Shown here: piece after piece, positions 51,695 through 60,135 of the stretch
Layout: each line of letters starts with the position of its first letter
Position numbering within the stretch: position 1 is the first letter of the stretch
From: CAYGOC01 sp964351495
GTDB taxonomy: Bacteria; Chlamydiota; Chlamydiia; Chlamydiales; SM23-39
Assembly: GCA_964351495.1 (NCBI GenBank)
Contig: CAYGOC010000005.1
Location: 1 to 64,000 of the forward strand
DNA length: 64,000 nucleotides
Direction of reading: 5' to 3'
Notes under the pieces: model-generated
Told to the model about the DNA's origin: nothing
Seen by the model: only the letters and a program-made list of their open reading frames with translations
Database searches by the model: none
Program-made: the position numbers and the translations under genes

Positions 51695-52656
51695 AAAAAA
51701 TAGAAGATGAGAAAGCTTTAGAGCTTTTTTATGCTGTTCTGAAAATCCGCCTGGTGGAAGAGGCTATAATCAGCCATTATCCAAAGCAAAATATGAGATG
51801 CCCTGTTCACTTAAGTATAGGGCAAGAGGCGGTAGCTGTAGGGGTTTGTAAAGCTGCTTTACATACTGATTATGTGTTAGGTAATCATAGGTCTCATGCT
51901 CATTACTTGGCAAAGGGAGGAGATCTTTTTTCTATGATAGCGGAGATTCATGGAAAAAAAACGGGATGCTGCTCGGGTAGAGGAGGGTCGATGCACTTGA
52001 TCGATTTAGAGGCTAACTTTTTGGCTTCCACTCCTATTGTAGGAGGTACAATACCCTTGGCAGTAGGAGTTGCTTTTTCGCAAAAATTGCGAAAAAAAGA
52101 GGGAGCGACACTGGTGTTTTTTGGAGAAGGGGCTACAGAAGAGGGAGTGTTTTCTGAGTCTTTAAATTTTGCTTCTTTGCAAGATCTTCCTATTCTTTTT
52201 ATTTGTGAGAACAATTTTTATTCTGTTTATTCCCCTTTATCGGTTAGGCAGTCTCCTACAAGATCGAGGATAAAAATAGCAGAGGCGCATGGAATCAAGA
52301 CTTTTTTTTCTGATGAGGGAAATGAGGTAGAAGAGGTTTTTTCTCTTGCAAAGGAGGCTTTTTCTTTTTTACGAAAAGAGAAAAAGCCCGTTTATATAGA
52401 ATTTACTACCTATAGAGTGAAAGAGCATTGCGGCATGTATGAAGATGATCATTTAGGGTATAGGCCAGAAGAAGAGGTAGCGTTTTTTAAGCAAAGATGT
52501 CCTTTAAAAAAACAGGAAATAAGGCTGAAAGAAAGAGGTATATGGGACGAAAAGTCTTTTTTAGAAGAGAAGAAAAAAATAGAAGAGGAGATCGAGAAGG
52601 CTTTTGTAGAAGCAGAAAAAGCCCCTTATCCTTCTTTTGAAGAGGTGCTCTTATGA
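51691..52656 (+). CDS. Thiamine-diphosphate-dependent dehydrogenase E1 alpha subunit
   Basis: 321 residues. Related to pyruvate, acetoin and branched-chain 2-oxoacid dehydrogenase E1 alpha. Conserved elements are LSIGQEAVAVGVC near 50, YVLGNHRSHAHYLAKGG near 68, GKKTGCCSGRGGSMHLID near 93, and the TPP motif FFGEGATEEGVFSESLNFAS near 145 ending in ENN. The start is GTG 51691, overlapping the previous TGA. The beta subunit follows with an overlapping start. No E2 lipoyl-acyltransferase or E3 gene lies in the window, which separates it from a normal dehydrogenase operon. Confidence 0.9.
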   Translation: MKKIEDEKALELFYAVLKIRLVEEAIISHYPKQNMRCPVHLSIGQEAVAVGVCKAALHTDYVLGNHRSHAHYLAKGGDLFSMIAEIHGKKTGCCSGRGGSMHLIDLEANFLASTPIVGGTIPLAVGVAFSQKLRKKEGATLVFFGEGATEEGVFSESLNFASLQDLPILFICENNFYSVYSPLSVRQSPTRSRIKIAEAHGIKTFFSDEGNEVEEVFSLAKEAFSFLRKEKKPVYIEFTTYRVKEHCGMYEDDHLGYRPEEEVAFFKQRCPLKKQEIRLKERGIWDEKSFLEEKKKIEEEIEKAFVEAEKAPYPSFEEVLL

Positions 52657-53717
52657 AAACCATTACCACTGCAGAAGCTATTTTAGAAGGGACAGACCAG
52701 CTTTTAGCTTCTGATCCTGATGTATATGTAATGGGGCTTGGTGTATCGGATCCAAAAGGGATTTTTGGAACTACTTTGGGGCTTTATGAAAAATATGGCA
52801 AAGATAGGGTCTTGGATATGCCTGTATCTGAAAATGGGATGACAGGAATTGCGATTGGTTCCGCTATCATGGGGCATCGTCCTATTATGACTCACCAAAG
52901 GGTTGATTTTTTTCTCCTAGCTCTAGACCAGCTAGTTAACAACGCAGCAAAGTGGCGTTTTATGTTTGCGGGGAAGAAAAAGATCTCTTTAGTAATAAGG
53001 TTAATTGTAGGAAAAGGATGGGGACAAGGTCCGCAGCACTCACAGACTTTGCATAGTTTGTTTGCCCATATTCCGGGTCTTAAAGTAGTTGCTCCCTCCA
53101 ATGCTTATGATGCAAAAGGGCTTTTAGCATCTGCCGTATATGAAGAGGATCCTGTGGTTTTTATCGAGCATAGATGGATACATGGGATTCAAGGAGAAGT
53201 GCCTTCTCATTTGTACACAGTTCCTTTAGGGAAAGCAAAAGTGGTTCAGGAAGGAGAAGACATTACTGTTATAGCCTCTTCTCACATGACTTTAGAAGCA
53301 TTGAAGGCGCTCTCTTTTTTGGGAAAAGAAGTTTCTGTAGAGCTTATTGATTTGCGGAGTTTAAAGCCGTTTGATTTTGAGACTGTATATACCTCCGTTA
53401 ACAAGACAAAAAGAGTGTTGGTGTTAGATGGGGATTGGAAAACGTGCGGTTTTGCAGCGGAGATTATAGCTTCTATTGTAGAAAGTGGAATTTCTTTAAA
53501 AGCAGCTCCCAAAAGAATTACTTTTCCCGACAAACATCAAGGTACAAGCTGGTCTTTATCGAACCATTTTTATCCTTTTTCAGAGGATATAGCAGCTTCT
53601 ATCTTGGGAATAATGGGAAAGAAAAAGCTTTCTGAAGAGCTTTTACAAACGCTTTTACAACAAAAGGAAAGCTCCCCTTTAGATACTCCCAGTAGTAGCT
53701 TTTCAGGCCCATTTTAA
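52653..53717 (+). CDS. Thiamine-diphosphate-dependent dehydrogenase E1 beta subunit
   Basis: 354 residues. Transketolase-like pyrimidine-binding and C-terminal domains: PVSENGMTGIAIGSAIMGHRPIM near 70 (VSENG holds the catalytic Glu), GPQHSQTLHSLFAHIPGLKVVAPS near 130, PVVFIEHRW near 166 and C-terminal SVELIDLRSLKPFDFETV near 226. Partner of the preceding E1 alpha. Its end is 11 bases before the next SDR. The Ser-rich tail (about 335-354) is unusual but may be lineage specific. Confidence 0.9.
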   Translation: MKTITTAEAILEGTDQLLASDPDVYVMGLGVSDPKGIFGTTLGLYEKYGKDRVLDMPVSENGMTGIAIGSAIMGHRPIMTHQRVDFFLLALDQLVNNAAKWRFMFAGKKKISLVIRLIVGKGWGQGPQHSQTLHSLFAHIPGLKVVAPSNAYDAKGLLASAVYEEDPVVFIEHRWIHGIQGEVPSHLYTVPLGKAKVVQEGEDITVIASSHMTLEALKALSFLGKEVSVELIDLRSLKPFDFETVYTSVNKTKRVLVLDGDWKTCGFAAEIIASIVESGISLKAAPKRITFPDKHQGTSWSLSNHFYPFSEDIAASILGIMGKKKLSEELLQTLLQQKESSPLDTPSSSFSGPF

Positions 53718-53728
53718 AGGAGCATTAT

Positions 53729-54721
53729 ATGAAAAGAAAAAAGGTACTCGTAATAGGAAGCAACTCCTTTTCCGGAGCAGATTTTATCGATCTTCTTTTA
53801 GAAAAAGAAGAGTATGAAGTTTTTGGGGTAAGTAGATCAGAAGAGAAGAGCGCTCTTTTTTTGCCTTATAAAAACCGGAAAAGTTCCCGCTTTCGTTTTG
53901 AAAAGATTGATTTAAATAGGGATCTTACAAAGCTTGCAAACTGTTTAGAGCTTTTTCAGCCGGAATATGTTGTAAACTTTGCTGCACAAAGTGAGGTAGC
54001 TCCTAGTTGGAAAAACCCTCATCATTGGTTTCAGACTAATGCGGTGGCTATTACAAAACTGGCCGATTTACTAAAAGGGCAGCCTTTTTTAAAAAAGTAT
54101 GTCCATATCTCTTCTCCGGAAGTGTATGGGACTTGCTCCGGAAAGGTTTTTGAAACGGCCCCCTTAAACCCGAGTACTCCTTATGCAGCTTCAAAAGCTG
54201 CGGGGGATTTGTCTCTGTTTACTTTTTATAAAAACTTCTCCTTTCCCTTGGTAATGATACGCTCTACGAATGTATACGGACCTTATCAGCAGCTTTTTAA
54301 GATTATACCCAGAACGATTATCTACTTAAAACAGGGAAAAAAGATTCCTCTTCATGGAGGAGGAAAGGCGGTAAAATCGTATATTCATATCCGGGATATT
54401 TCAGAAGGGGAAAGGCTCATTATGGAACAGGGAGATGTGGGAGAGATTTACCATCTATCACCAGATTTTGGAGTGTCTGTCCGTTTTGTAGTAGAAACCA
54501 TATGTAAAAAAATGGGAGAAACCTTTTCTGAAAGGGTAGAAGAGGTAGAGGAGAGACTAGGACAAGACAAAGCTTATGTCATAGATTCTACCAAAGCGAG
54601 ATCTTTAGGATGGTCTCCCAAAATTTCTTTAGAACAGGGGATAGAAGAGACTTTAGCCTGGGTAGAGAGAAGTTATTCTGCAATTATAAAAGAACCTTTA
54701 GAGTATGTGCATAAGGAGTGA
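53729..54721 (+). CDS. NDP-sugar dehydratase/epimerase (extended SDR) 3
   Basis: 330 residues. The nucleotide-binding motif is VLVIGSNSFSGADFIDLLL, a variant of GxxGxxG. FAAQSEVAPSWKNPHHWFQTN near 88 matches dTDP-glucose/GDP-mannose 4,6-dehydratase style sequences (AAQS.V..S...P), with ISSPEVYGT near 130 and YAASKAAGDL near 153 (Y..K). GPYQQLFKIIPRTI and DSTKARSLGWSPK follow the same family. A 4,6-dehydratase function would give a 4-keto-6-deoxy sugar, the usual substrate for C-methylation or TPP-dependent branching downstream. Confidence 0.82.
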   Translation: MKRKKVLVIGSNSFSGADFIDLLLEKEEYEVFGVSRSEEKSALFLPYKNRKSSRFRFEKIDLNRDLTKLANCLELFQPEYVVNFAAQSEVAPSWKNPHHWFQTNAVAITKLADLLKGQPFLKKYVHISSPEVYGTCSGKVFETAPLNPSTPYAASKAAGDLSLFTFYKNFSFPLVMIRSTNVYGPYQQLFKIIPRTIIYLKQGKKIPLHGGGKAVKSYIHIRDISEGERLIMEQGDVGEIYHLSPDFGVSVRFVVETICKKMGETFSERVEEVEERLGQDKAYVIDSTKARSLGWSPKISLEQGIEETLAWVERSYSAIIKEPLEYVHKE

Positions 54722-54724
54722 GTT

Positions 54725-55384
54725 ATGGGACAAGAAGTAGATTTATTAGAGCATTATCCAAAAGCTAAAAGAGATGTACAAAAAAGGGGAGAAGAAAAAA
54801 CAGAAAAAGATCGAGAAGTTGCGAGAAAATTTGGAAAAGAGTTTTTCGATGGAGAAAGAAAGCATGGCTATGGAGGCTATAATTACCATCCGAGGTTTTG
54901 GCAGCCTGTAGTTCCTTCTTTTCAAAAGTATTATGGTCTTACGAAAGAGCATGCTGTATTGGACGTAGGATGCGCAAAAGGGTTTATGCTGTATGATTTT
55001 ACTCAAAAAATTCCGGGGATTTCTATAGCCGGAATTGATGTTTCTGAATATGCCATTTCCCATTCTATAGAGAGCCTCCGTCCTTTTTTAAAAGTGGCAA
55101 ATGCGCAAGAGCTTCCTTTTGAAGATAAAAGCTTTGATCTGGTTATCTCCATTAATACTATTCACAATCTAGAAAAACAAGAGTTAGAAAAAGCATTAAA
55201 AGAGATTATGAGAGTTTCCAGAAAAGGAGCTTTCATCACAGTAGATGCCTATCGCAATGAAGAAGAAAAAAAGCTTATGGTTAGCTGGAATTTAACAGCA
55301 AAGACGATCTTGCATGTAGAAGAGTGGAAAGAGCTTTTTGATAAGGTAGGGTATACAGGAGATTATTACTGGTTTATACCCTAA
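54725..55384 (+). CDS. Class I SAM-dependent methyltransferase
   Basis: 219 residues. Motif I VLDVGCAKGFMLYDF near 82, post-I GIDVSEYAISHS near 104 and motif IV FDLVISINTIHNL near 146. The N-terminus is charged. The substrate is unknown; the position at the end of operon A suggests an O- or N-methyl group on the sugar. Its stop codon is inside a hairpin terminator (55378-55400), ending the operon. Confidence 0.85.
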   Translation: MGQEVDLLEHYPKAKRDVQKRGEEKTEKDREVARKFGKEFFDGERKHGYGGYNYHPRFWQPVVPSFQKYYGLTKEHAVLDVGCAKGFMLYDFTQKIPGISIAGIDVSEYAISHSIESLRPFLKVANAQELPFEDKSFDLVISINTIHNLEKQELEKALKEIMRVSRKGAFITVDAYRNEEEKKLMVSWNLTAKTILHVEEWKELFDKVGYTGDYYWFIP

Positions 55385-55400
55385 GTTTCTAGGGTTTTTT
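55378..55400 (+). terminator. Terminator of operon A
   Basis: ACCCTA (55378-55383), six-base loop, TAGGGT (55390-55395), then a T-run to 55400. It overlaps the last codons and stop of the methyltransferase gene. Confidence 0.7.
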
Positions 55401-55415
55401 GCAGCTAAAAAATAA

Positions 55416-55445
55416 TTGCCTTACAAAAGTTGATGTTGTTATGAT
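55416..55445 (+). promoter_or_regulatory. Promoter of operon B
   Basis: TTGCCT (55416-55421), 18-base spacer, TATGAT (55440-55445), in the 95-base gap after the operon A terminator. It places a transcription start about 30 bases before ATG 55480. Confidence 0.55.
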
Positions 55446-55479
55446 CTCGCTTTAAAAATAGAAAAACAGAAGTGAGTTT

Positions 55480-56700
55480 ATGTCGCAGATTGTCAGTGCA
55501 AAAGAAAAAAAGAGTCTTTTACGTAAAAAAAACTCTTTTTGTAATGCTTGTTCTTCTCCTATAAAAGAGCTTATTTCGTTGCCTTCTCTTCCCTTTACGG
55601 GAATTTATCTTTCTTCTGAAGAGACTGCTGAATTTCCTTTTTCTGAGGGAGTAGATCAGGGATTTTCTTTTTGTGAAAGCTGTTTTCATGGAGAGTTAAC
55701 CTCTGTTATAGATCCTAATTTTGTCTACGATCGTACTTACACTCATAGAGGTTCTAAAAGTGCCATTGCCAAAGGGGGAAATGAGTTTTTTGTTCGGTTT
55801 GTCGAAAAGCTATTTCCAGGGAAAAAATTTGAGACTATTTTCGATATTGGTTGTAATGACGGCTTTTTATTAAGGCAGTTAGAGTACAAAGGAAAGTCCC
55901 TTTTCGGGGTAGATCCTATTTGGGAAGAAAAGAACATAGCCTTAACAGAAAAAATTAATCTGTTAGGGGGGTTTGTGGAAGATTTAGATATAGAACAAGT
56001 CTTAGGAAGGAGCCCAGATTTAGTTGTTTCAGCGCATACTTTTGAGCATATTGAAAATCCAAAAGCGGTTTTAGAATCTCTTGTACAAAAGGTAGATATA
56101 GGCACTTACTTTGTAATAGAAGTTCCTAGTTTAGACACACTTGTTAGAAATAATCGGTTTGATCAGATATTTCACCAGCATATACAGTATTTTTCCTCCA
56201 ATTCAATACTTACTTTAATGGAGATCTTAGGCTGTTTTTATGTTGCTCACACGTTTAATTATTCTATGTGGGGAGGAACGATGCTTTTTGCTTTTGTGAA
56301 AGGGAAAAAAGAAAGTGTAACTCCTCTTTTTTCCTCTTTTAAGGCGGAAGAGATTCTTTCTTCTTATGATTTATTTAAAGCTTCTTTAAAAAATCTTTCA
56401 AATAAGATTTGTTCTTTAAAAAAAGAGTCTATATGTGCTTTTGGAGCAGCTCAAATGCTTCCTATTTTAGCCTATCACATGCCTTGTCATTTTCAGGATA
56501 TAACCCAGATTTACGACGACAATAAAGAGAGACATTTTTTGAAATATCCAGGTTTTGATTTCACGGTTCAAAATCCAGATAAAGTATCTTTTGAGGATAA
56601 GACAGTAGTTGTTACTGCCTTAGATAGTTCTCGTCCGATAGTAAATAGATTAAATCTTGCTGGGGCAAAAAGCATTTTGTTACCTTTGCAGAGTTTATGA
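55480..56700 (+). CDS. Zinc-binding C-methyltransferase (TylCIII/EvaC-like)
   Basis: 406 residues. An N-terminal zinc-binding module with CNACSSPIKEL (Cys pair near 21-24) and GFSFCESCFHGEL (pair near 69-72), then a SAM methyltransferase domain FDIGCNDGFLLRQLEYKGK near 121 (given by its core DIGCNDGFLL) with VSAHTFEHIENPKAVLE near 185 and EVPSLDTLVRNNRFDQIFHQH near 211, and a C-terminal Methyltransf_14 domain (CAFGAAQMLPILAYH). This is the architecture of NDP-hexose 3-C-methyltransferases making branched deoxysugars. It begins operon B and its stop overlaps the next ATG. Confidence 0.88.
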   Translation: MSQIVSAKEKKSLLRKKNSFCNACSSPIKELISLPSLPFTGIYLSSEETAEFPFSEGVDQGFSFCESCFHGELTSVIDPNFVYDRTYTHRGSKSAIAKGGNEFFVRFVEKLFPGKKFETIFDIGCNDGFLLRQLEYKGKSLFGVDPIWEEKNIALTEKINLLGGFVEDLDIEQVLGRSPDLVVSAHTFEHIENPKAVLESLVQKVDIGTYFVIEVPSLDTLVRNNRFDQIFHQHIQYFSSNSILTLMEILGCFYVAHTFNYSMWGGTMLFAFVKGKKESVTPLFSSFKAEEILSSYDLFKASLKNLSNKICSLKKESICAFGAAQMLPILAYHMPCHFQDITQIYDDNKERHFLKYPGFDFTVQNPDKVSFEDKTVVVTALDSSRPIVNRLNLAGAKSILLPLQSL

Positions 56701-57566
56701 TGAAGAGGCTAAAAATAGCTATTCTGGGAACGGGGAAGTTAGCTACAGATTTATTGGTAAAGGTGCTCGGTTCTTCTAAGTTAGAGTGTGTGGCTTTTGT
56801 TGGAAGAAATGAAAATTCATATGGCATAAGTTTTGCTAAAAACAAAGGGGTTTACACCTCTTTTGGGGGGATACAATTTCTTGTAGATAATCCCCGTTTG
56901 TACGATTTAGTTTTTGATGTAACGAATGCCCAATCACATCTTATTCATAATAAGCTTTTGTCTCCTCTTGATAAGTATATTATAGACTTAACCCCTTCTC
57001 ATACGGGGGCTTTTATAGTCCCTTCTATAAATTTACAAGAGACCTCTTCTACAAAAAAGGTGAACTTAGTCAGTTGTGGTGGTCAGACAGCCATTCCTTT
57101 AATTCATGAGATTGTATCCAGAGCAGAGCAAGTAGAAGCTATTGAAGTGGTTTCTACAATTGCTGCAAAGAGTGCAGGTAAAGGGACTCGAATTAATATT
57201 GACGAGTATATAGGGAGAACAGAGCTTGCTGTTTCCCGTTTTTCCGGTTGTCAAAAAGTGAAAGTGATACTTGTTTTGAATCCAGCTGTTCCTGAAATTG
57301 ATATGAAGACGACTCTATATATTAAGGGGAAGCATGCTAGTATGCATTCCATTAATGAGGGGGTTTCAAAAATTTTACGTAAAATGCAAGATTATGTACC
57401 GGGATACTCTTTAAAAATCCCTCCAAGCTTTCAAGGGGATGTTTTAATGTTAACGGTACAAGTAGTGGGTAGGGGAGATTATCTTCCTTGTTATGCAGGA
57501 AACTTAGATATTATAAACTGTGCGGCTATACAGGTTGCAGAAGAATATGCAATGAGGGCTGTTTGA
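56697..57566 (+). CDS. mhpF: Acylating acetaldehyde dehydrogenase (MhpF/DmpF-like)
   Basis: 289 residues. NAD-binding ILGTGKLATDLLVKVL near 7 and the catalytic-cysteine motif NLVSCGGQTAIPLIHEI near 120 match MhpF/DmpF, which oxidises acetaldehyde or propanal to the acyl-CoA. The motif order CGGQTAIP differs slightly from the usual CGGQATIP. C-terminal GRGDYLPCYAGNLDIINCAA is normal for the family (DYLP.YAGNLDI). It overlaps the next gene, its usual aldolase partner, by one base (TGATG). No ring-cleavage or hydratase genes are present, so catabolic use as in meta-cleavage pathways is unlikely. Confidence 0.9.
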   Translation: MMKRLKIAILGTGKLATDLLVKVLGSSKLECVAFVGRNENSYGISFAKNKGVYTSFGGIQFLVDNPRLYDLVFDVTNAQSHLIHNKLLSPLDKYIIDLTPSHTGAFIVPSINLQETSSTKKVNLVSCGGQTAIPLIHEIVSRAEQVEAIEVVSTIAAKSAGKGTRINIDEYIGRTELAVSRFSGCQKVKVILVLNPAVPEIDMKTTLYIKGKHASMHSINEGVSKILRKMQDYVPGYSLKIPPSFQGDVLMLTVQVVGRGDYLPCYAGNLDIINCAAIQVAEEYAMRAV

Positions 57567-58588
57567 TGTCTCACTATATAGAAATTAGTGATGTTTCTTT
57601 AAGAGATGGAAACCATGCTGTTTCCCATCAGCTTTCCTGTGAGCATATTTTTTCTTATGCAAAAAAAGCAGATACCGCTGGTCCTTCGTATATAGAAGTA
57701 GGGCATGGAAATGGTATCGGTGCTAGTTCTTTCCAGGTAGGTCTTGCGCTTCATTCTGATTTAGAAATGATTCAAGCGGCTAGAAAGGCCATAAAAAAAA
57801 GAAAGTTAAGTGTTCATGCTATTCCTGGTTTTGCAACTTTAGACAAAGATATTAAGCCCGCTTTAGAAAAAGGGGTAGACACTTTCAGAATAGCTTCTCA
57901 CTGCACAGAAGCAGATACAACAGAGACTCATATCTCTTTTTTGCATAAAAATAATATAGAGGTTTTGGGAGTACTTATGATGTCCCATATGGCTTCAAAA
58001 GAAGGGTTGCTGGAGTCGGCAAAATTAATGCAGGCATATGGAGCATCAGCTGTTATTCTTATGGATTCGGCAGGTGCTTATTTACCTGAGGATGTAAAAA
58101 AGAAAGTCTCTTTTTTGGTAGATCACTTAAGCATTAAAGTGGGGTTTCATGCTCACAATAACCTCGGCCTTGCTGTTTCTAATTCTATATTAGCAGCTGA
58201 GTGTGGAGCCACCTTATTAGATGCTTCTTCCAGGGGGTTTGGGGCAGGAGCCGGAAATTGTCCTATAGAAATACTAGTTCCGCTTTTGCATAAGTTAGGA
58301 TACAAAACTTCTGCAGATGCTCATGAAATTTTAGATCTTGCTGATTTTGCAGAAAGTACGTTTATTCAAACTTTACCTTTTTCAAAAACGCTAAGTATAT
58401 GTACCGGCTTAGCGGGTCTTTTTTCTGGATTTGCAAAACCAATACAAAAGATGTGTGATAGATATCAAGTTGATCCTAAAAAAGTAATAGAAAAAATGGG
58501 GTCTATGCAGGTAGTGGCAGGGCAAGAGGATAGTATTTTAGAAGCCATAAAAAGTGTGTTGGAAGATGATCCGAAAAAACCTTCTTAA
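57566..58588 (+). CDS. mhpE: 4-hydroxy-2-oxovalerate aldolase (MhpE/DmpG-like)
   Basis: 340 residues. SDVSLRDGNHAVSHQLS near 9 is the DmpG N-terminal motif with the metal-ligand Asp and the active Arg-Asp. GAYLPEDV near 166 and GFHAHNNLGLAVSNSI near 192 contain the metal-binding HxH. It cleaves or forms 4-hydroxy-2-oxoacids (pyruvate plus aldehyde). ATG 57566 is selected, since a longer frame to 57488 would overlap mhpF deeply. It forms a channelling pair with MhpF in other bacteria. Next gene starts inside its end (23 bases overlap). Confidence 0.92.
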   Translation: MSHYIEISDVSLRDGNHAVSHQLSCEHIFSYAKKADTAGPSYIEVGHGNGIGASSFQVGLALHSDLEMIQAARKAIKKRKLSVHAIPGFATLDKDIKPALEKGVDTFRIASHCTEADTTETHISFLHKNNIEVLGVLMMSHMASKEGLLESAKLMQAYGASAVILMDSAGAYLPEDVKKKVSFLVDHLSIKVGFHAHNNLGLAVSNSILAAECGATLLDASSRGFGAGAGNCPIEILVPLLHKLGYKTSADAHEILDLADFAESTFIQTLPFSKTLSICTGLAGLFSGFAKPIQKMCDRYQVDPKKVIEKMGSMQVVAGQEDSILEAIKSVLEDDPKKPS

Positions 58589-59360
58589 AAAAGCTCTTTT
58601 ACAGGAAGAGGTTGTATTTGGAACCTGGTCTGTTTTGCAATCTTTTACAGCAGTAGAAATGTTGGCTAAAACGCCTCTTAATTTTATTATTTTTGATCGG
58701 GAGCATGATTCTATTTCTTATGAGAGGATTGCAAACTATGTAACATGTTGTTTTTTACATGGAGTAACTCCTATTGTAAGGATTCCTGAGATTACTATAA
58801 GCGAAGTACAAAGGGCTTTAGACTCAGGAGCTCAAGGACTACATATTCCCAATATTAGCAGTCCAAAACAGGTGGAAGAATTGATCAAGCTGGCTTTATT
58901 TCCTCCTATTGGGAAGAGGGGGTTTTCTCCTTTTACTAAAGCTTGTGGATATCAAAAAGAAAATGCCGTTTCTATGTTGCAAGAAACGAATGAAGAGCTT
59001 CTTTTAGTAATTCATATAGAAAACTTAGAAGGAATAAAAAATATATCGAAGCTTCTTTCTTATGATCCTATAGAGGTGTTTTTCATAGGACTTTTTGACT
59101 TGGCAAACTCCATGGGACTTCCCGGAGATATAAGGCATCCTTATTTACAAGAGGTGGTAAAGGTAGCTGTAAAAGAGATTCGGGAAAAAGGTAAAATACC
59201 AGGGACAATTGCTACTACCCTTGAACAAGCTGAATATCTTTTAGAGCTTGGTTTTCAATATATTACTGTTTCTTCTGATGTAGACAGGCTTTTTCTTTCC
59301 TACACAAATTTTTTAGAAAAACTAAACTATACAAAGAGTGTTTATGGATTTAAATCTTAA
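58566..59360 (+). CDS. HpcH/HpaI family aldolase
   Basis: 264 residues from ATG 58566. Class II pyruvate-type aldolase fold: FGTWSVLQSF near 17, IFDREHDSIS near 40 (the EHD base), PIVRIPE near 68, SGAQGLHIPNISSP near 86, PPIGKRGFSPF near 114, VIHIENLEGIKN near 145 (metal Glu) and FFIGLFDLANSMGLPG near 170 (metal Asp). Substrates of this family are 4-hydroxy-2-oxoacids such as 2-keto-3-deoxy-L-rhamnonate. Having two different pyruvate aldolases adjacent is uncommon. A 17-base overlap follows with the next SDR (59344). Confidence 0.9.
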   Translation: MIRKNLLKKALLQEEVVFGTWSVLQSFTAVEMLAKTPLNFIIFDREHDSISYERIANYVTCCFLHGVTPIVRIPEITISEVQRALDSGAQGLHIPNISSPKQVEELIKLALFPPIGKRGFSPFTKACGYQKENAVSMLQETNEELLLVIHIENLEGIKNISKLLSYDPIEVFFIGLFDLANSMGLPGDIRHPYLQEVVKVAVKEIREKGKIPGTIATTLEQAEYLLELGFQYITVSSDVDRLFLSYTNFLEKLNYTKSVYGFKS

Positions 59361-60135
59361 AGGGAAAAAAGCGTTTATTACAGGTGGAGCAAGTGGAATT
59401 GGAAAAGCTATTGTCAAAGCTTTAGCTTCTGAAGGGGTTGAGGTTGCTTTTACTTCAAGGAAGAAAGAGCGTACAGATCAGCTTTTATCAGAGCTTCGAG
59501 GAGAGGGGCTTTCTCATCTTGGAATTGTCATTGACATAGCGGAAGAAGGCGCTCCGGAAAAAGCAAAACTTTTTTTAGAGAAAGAGTTTGGTGAAGTGGA
59601 TATTCTCATTAACAATGTTGGGGATACCTTATCTGTAACAGACCCTTGTTGTTCCTTGTCTGACTGGAAAAGAGTATACAGGCTTAACTTAGAAGTGCAT
59701 GTCGAGCTTGTGAATTTATTTTTACCTTATATGCGATCGCAAAAATGGGGAAGAATTGTAAATATTACAGCGGGTGCTGCCTTAGAAAACAGTGGGCCTG
59801 TTCCTTATTGTGCTATGAAGGCAGCCTATACTGCTTACACAAGATCTATGGCGAGGATATTGGCCCCAGAGAACATAGTTATGACGGCAGTGCTTCCTGG
59901 AGTTGTATTAACGGAAGAGGGTCATTGGCAAAAAGTATTACAGGAAAGACCGGAGCATGCGGAGAAGTACTTGTCAGAAAGAACTTCTTTGAAAAGGTTT
60001 GGTCTTCCGGAAGAGATTAGTCCTATGGTGGTTTTCCTTTGTTCTGATGCAGCCTCTTTTTGCCAAGGGTCTATTGTGCCGGTGGAAGGGGGGCAGGCTC
60101 GTCACTATTTTCATGTACACGGGATAGGAAATTGA
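59344..60135 (+). CDS. Short-chain dehydrogenase/reductase
   Basis: 263 residues from ATG 59344, chosen over 59338 as the closer start of the family (MDLNLKGKKAFITGG). Cofactor motif TGGASGIGKAIV near 12, NNVG near 92 and YCAMKAAYTAYTRS (Y..K) near 155. The catalytic Ser position is a Thr (VNITAG), which is less common and may mean altered specificity. C-terminal PLPGVVLTEEGHW-like and SIVPVEGGQ regions are normal FabG-like SDR features. It is followed by a TPP enzyme whose TTG start overlaps the TGA. Confidence 0.88.
   Translation: MDLNLKGKKAFITGGASGIGKAIVKALASEGVEVAFTSRKKERTDQLLSELRGEGLSHLGIVIDIAEEGAPEKAKLFLEKEFGEVDILINNVGDTLSVTDPCCSLSDWKRVYRLNLEVHVELVNLFLPYMRSQKWGRIVNITAGAALENSGPVPYCAMKAAYTAYTRSMARILAPENIVMTAVLPGVVLTEEGHWQKVLQERPEHAEKYLSERTSLKRFGLPEEISPMVVFLCSDAASFCQGSIVPVEGGQARHYFHVHGIGN

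Noticed and set aside
57488..57565. N-terminal extension of the 4-hydroxy-2-oxovalerate aldolase
   Set aside because: The extension is a Cys/Arg-rich out-of-frame reading of mhpF; ATG 57566 fits the family start.
60060..60131. N-terminal extension of the TPP enzyme
   Set aside because: It would overlap the SDR gene by 76 bases, and family homology begins at KVTDYIA, just after TTG 60132.
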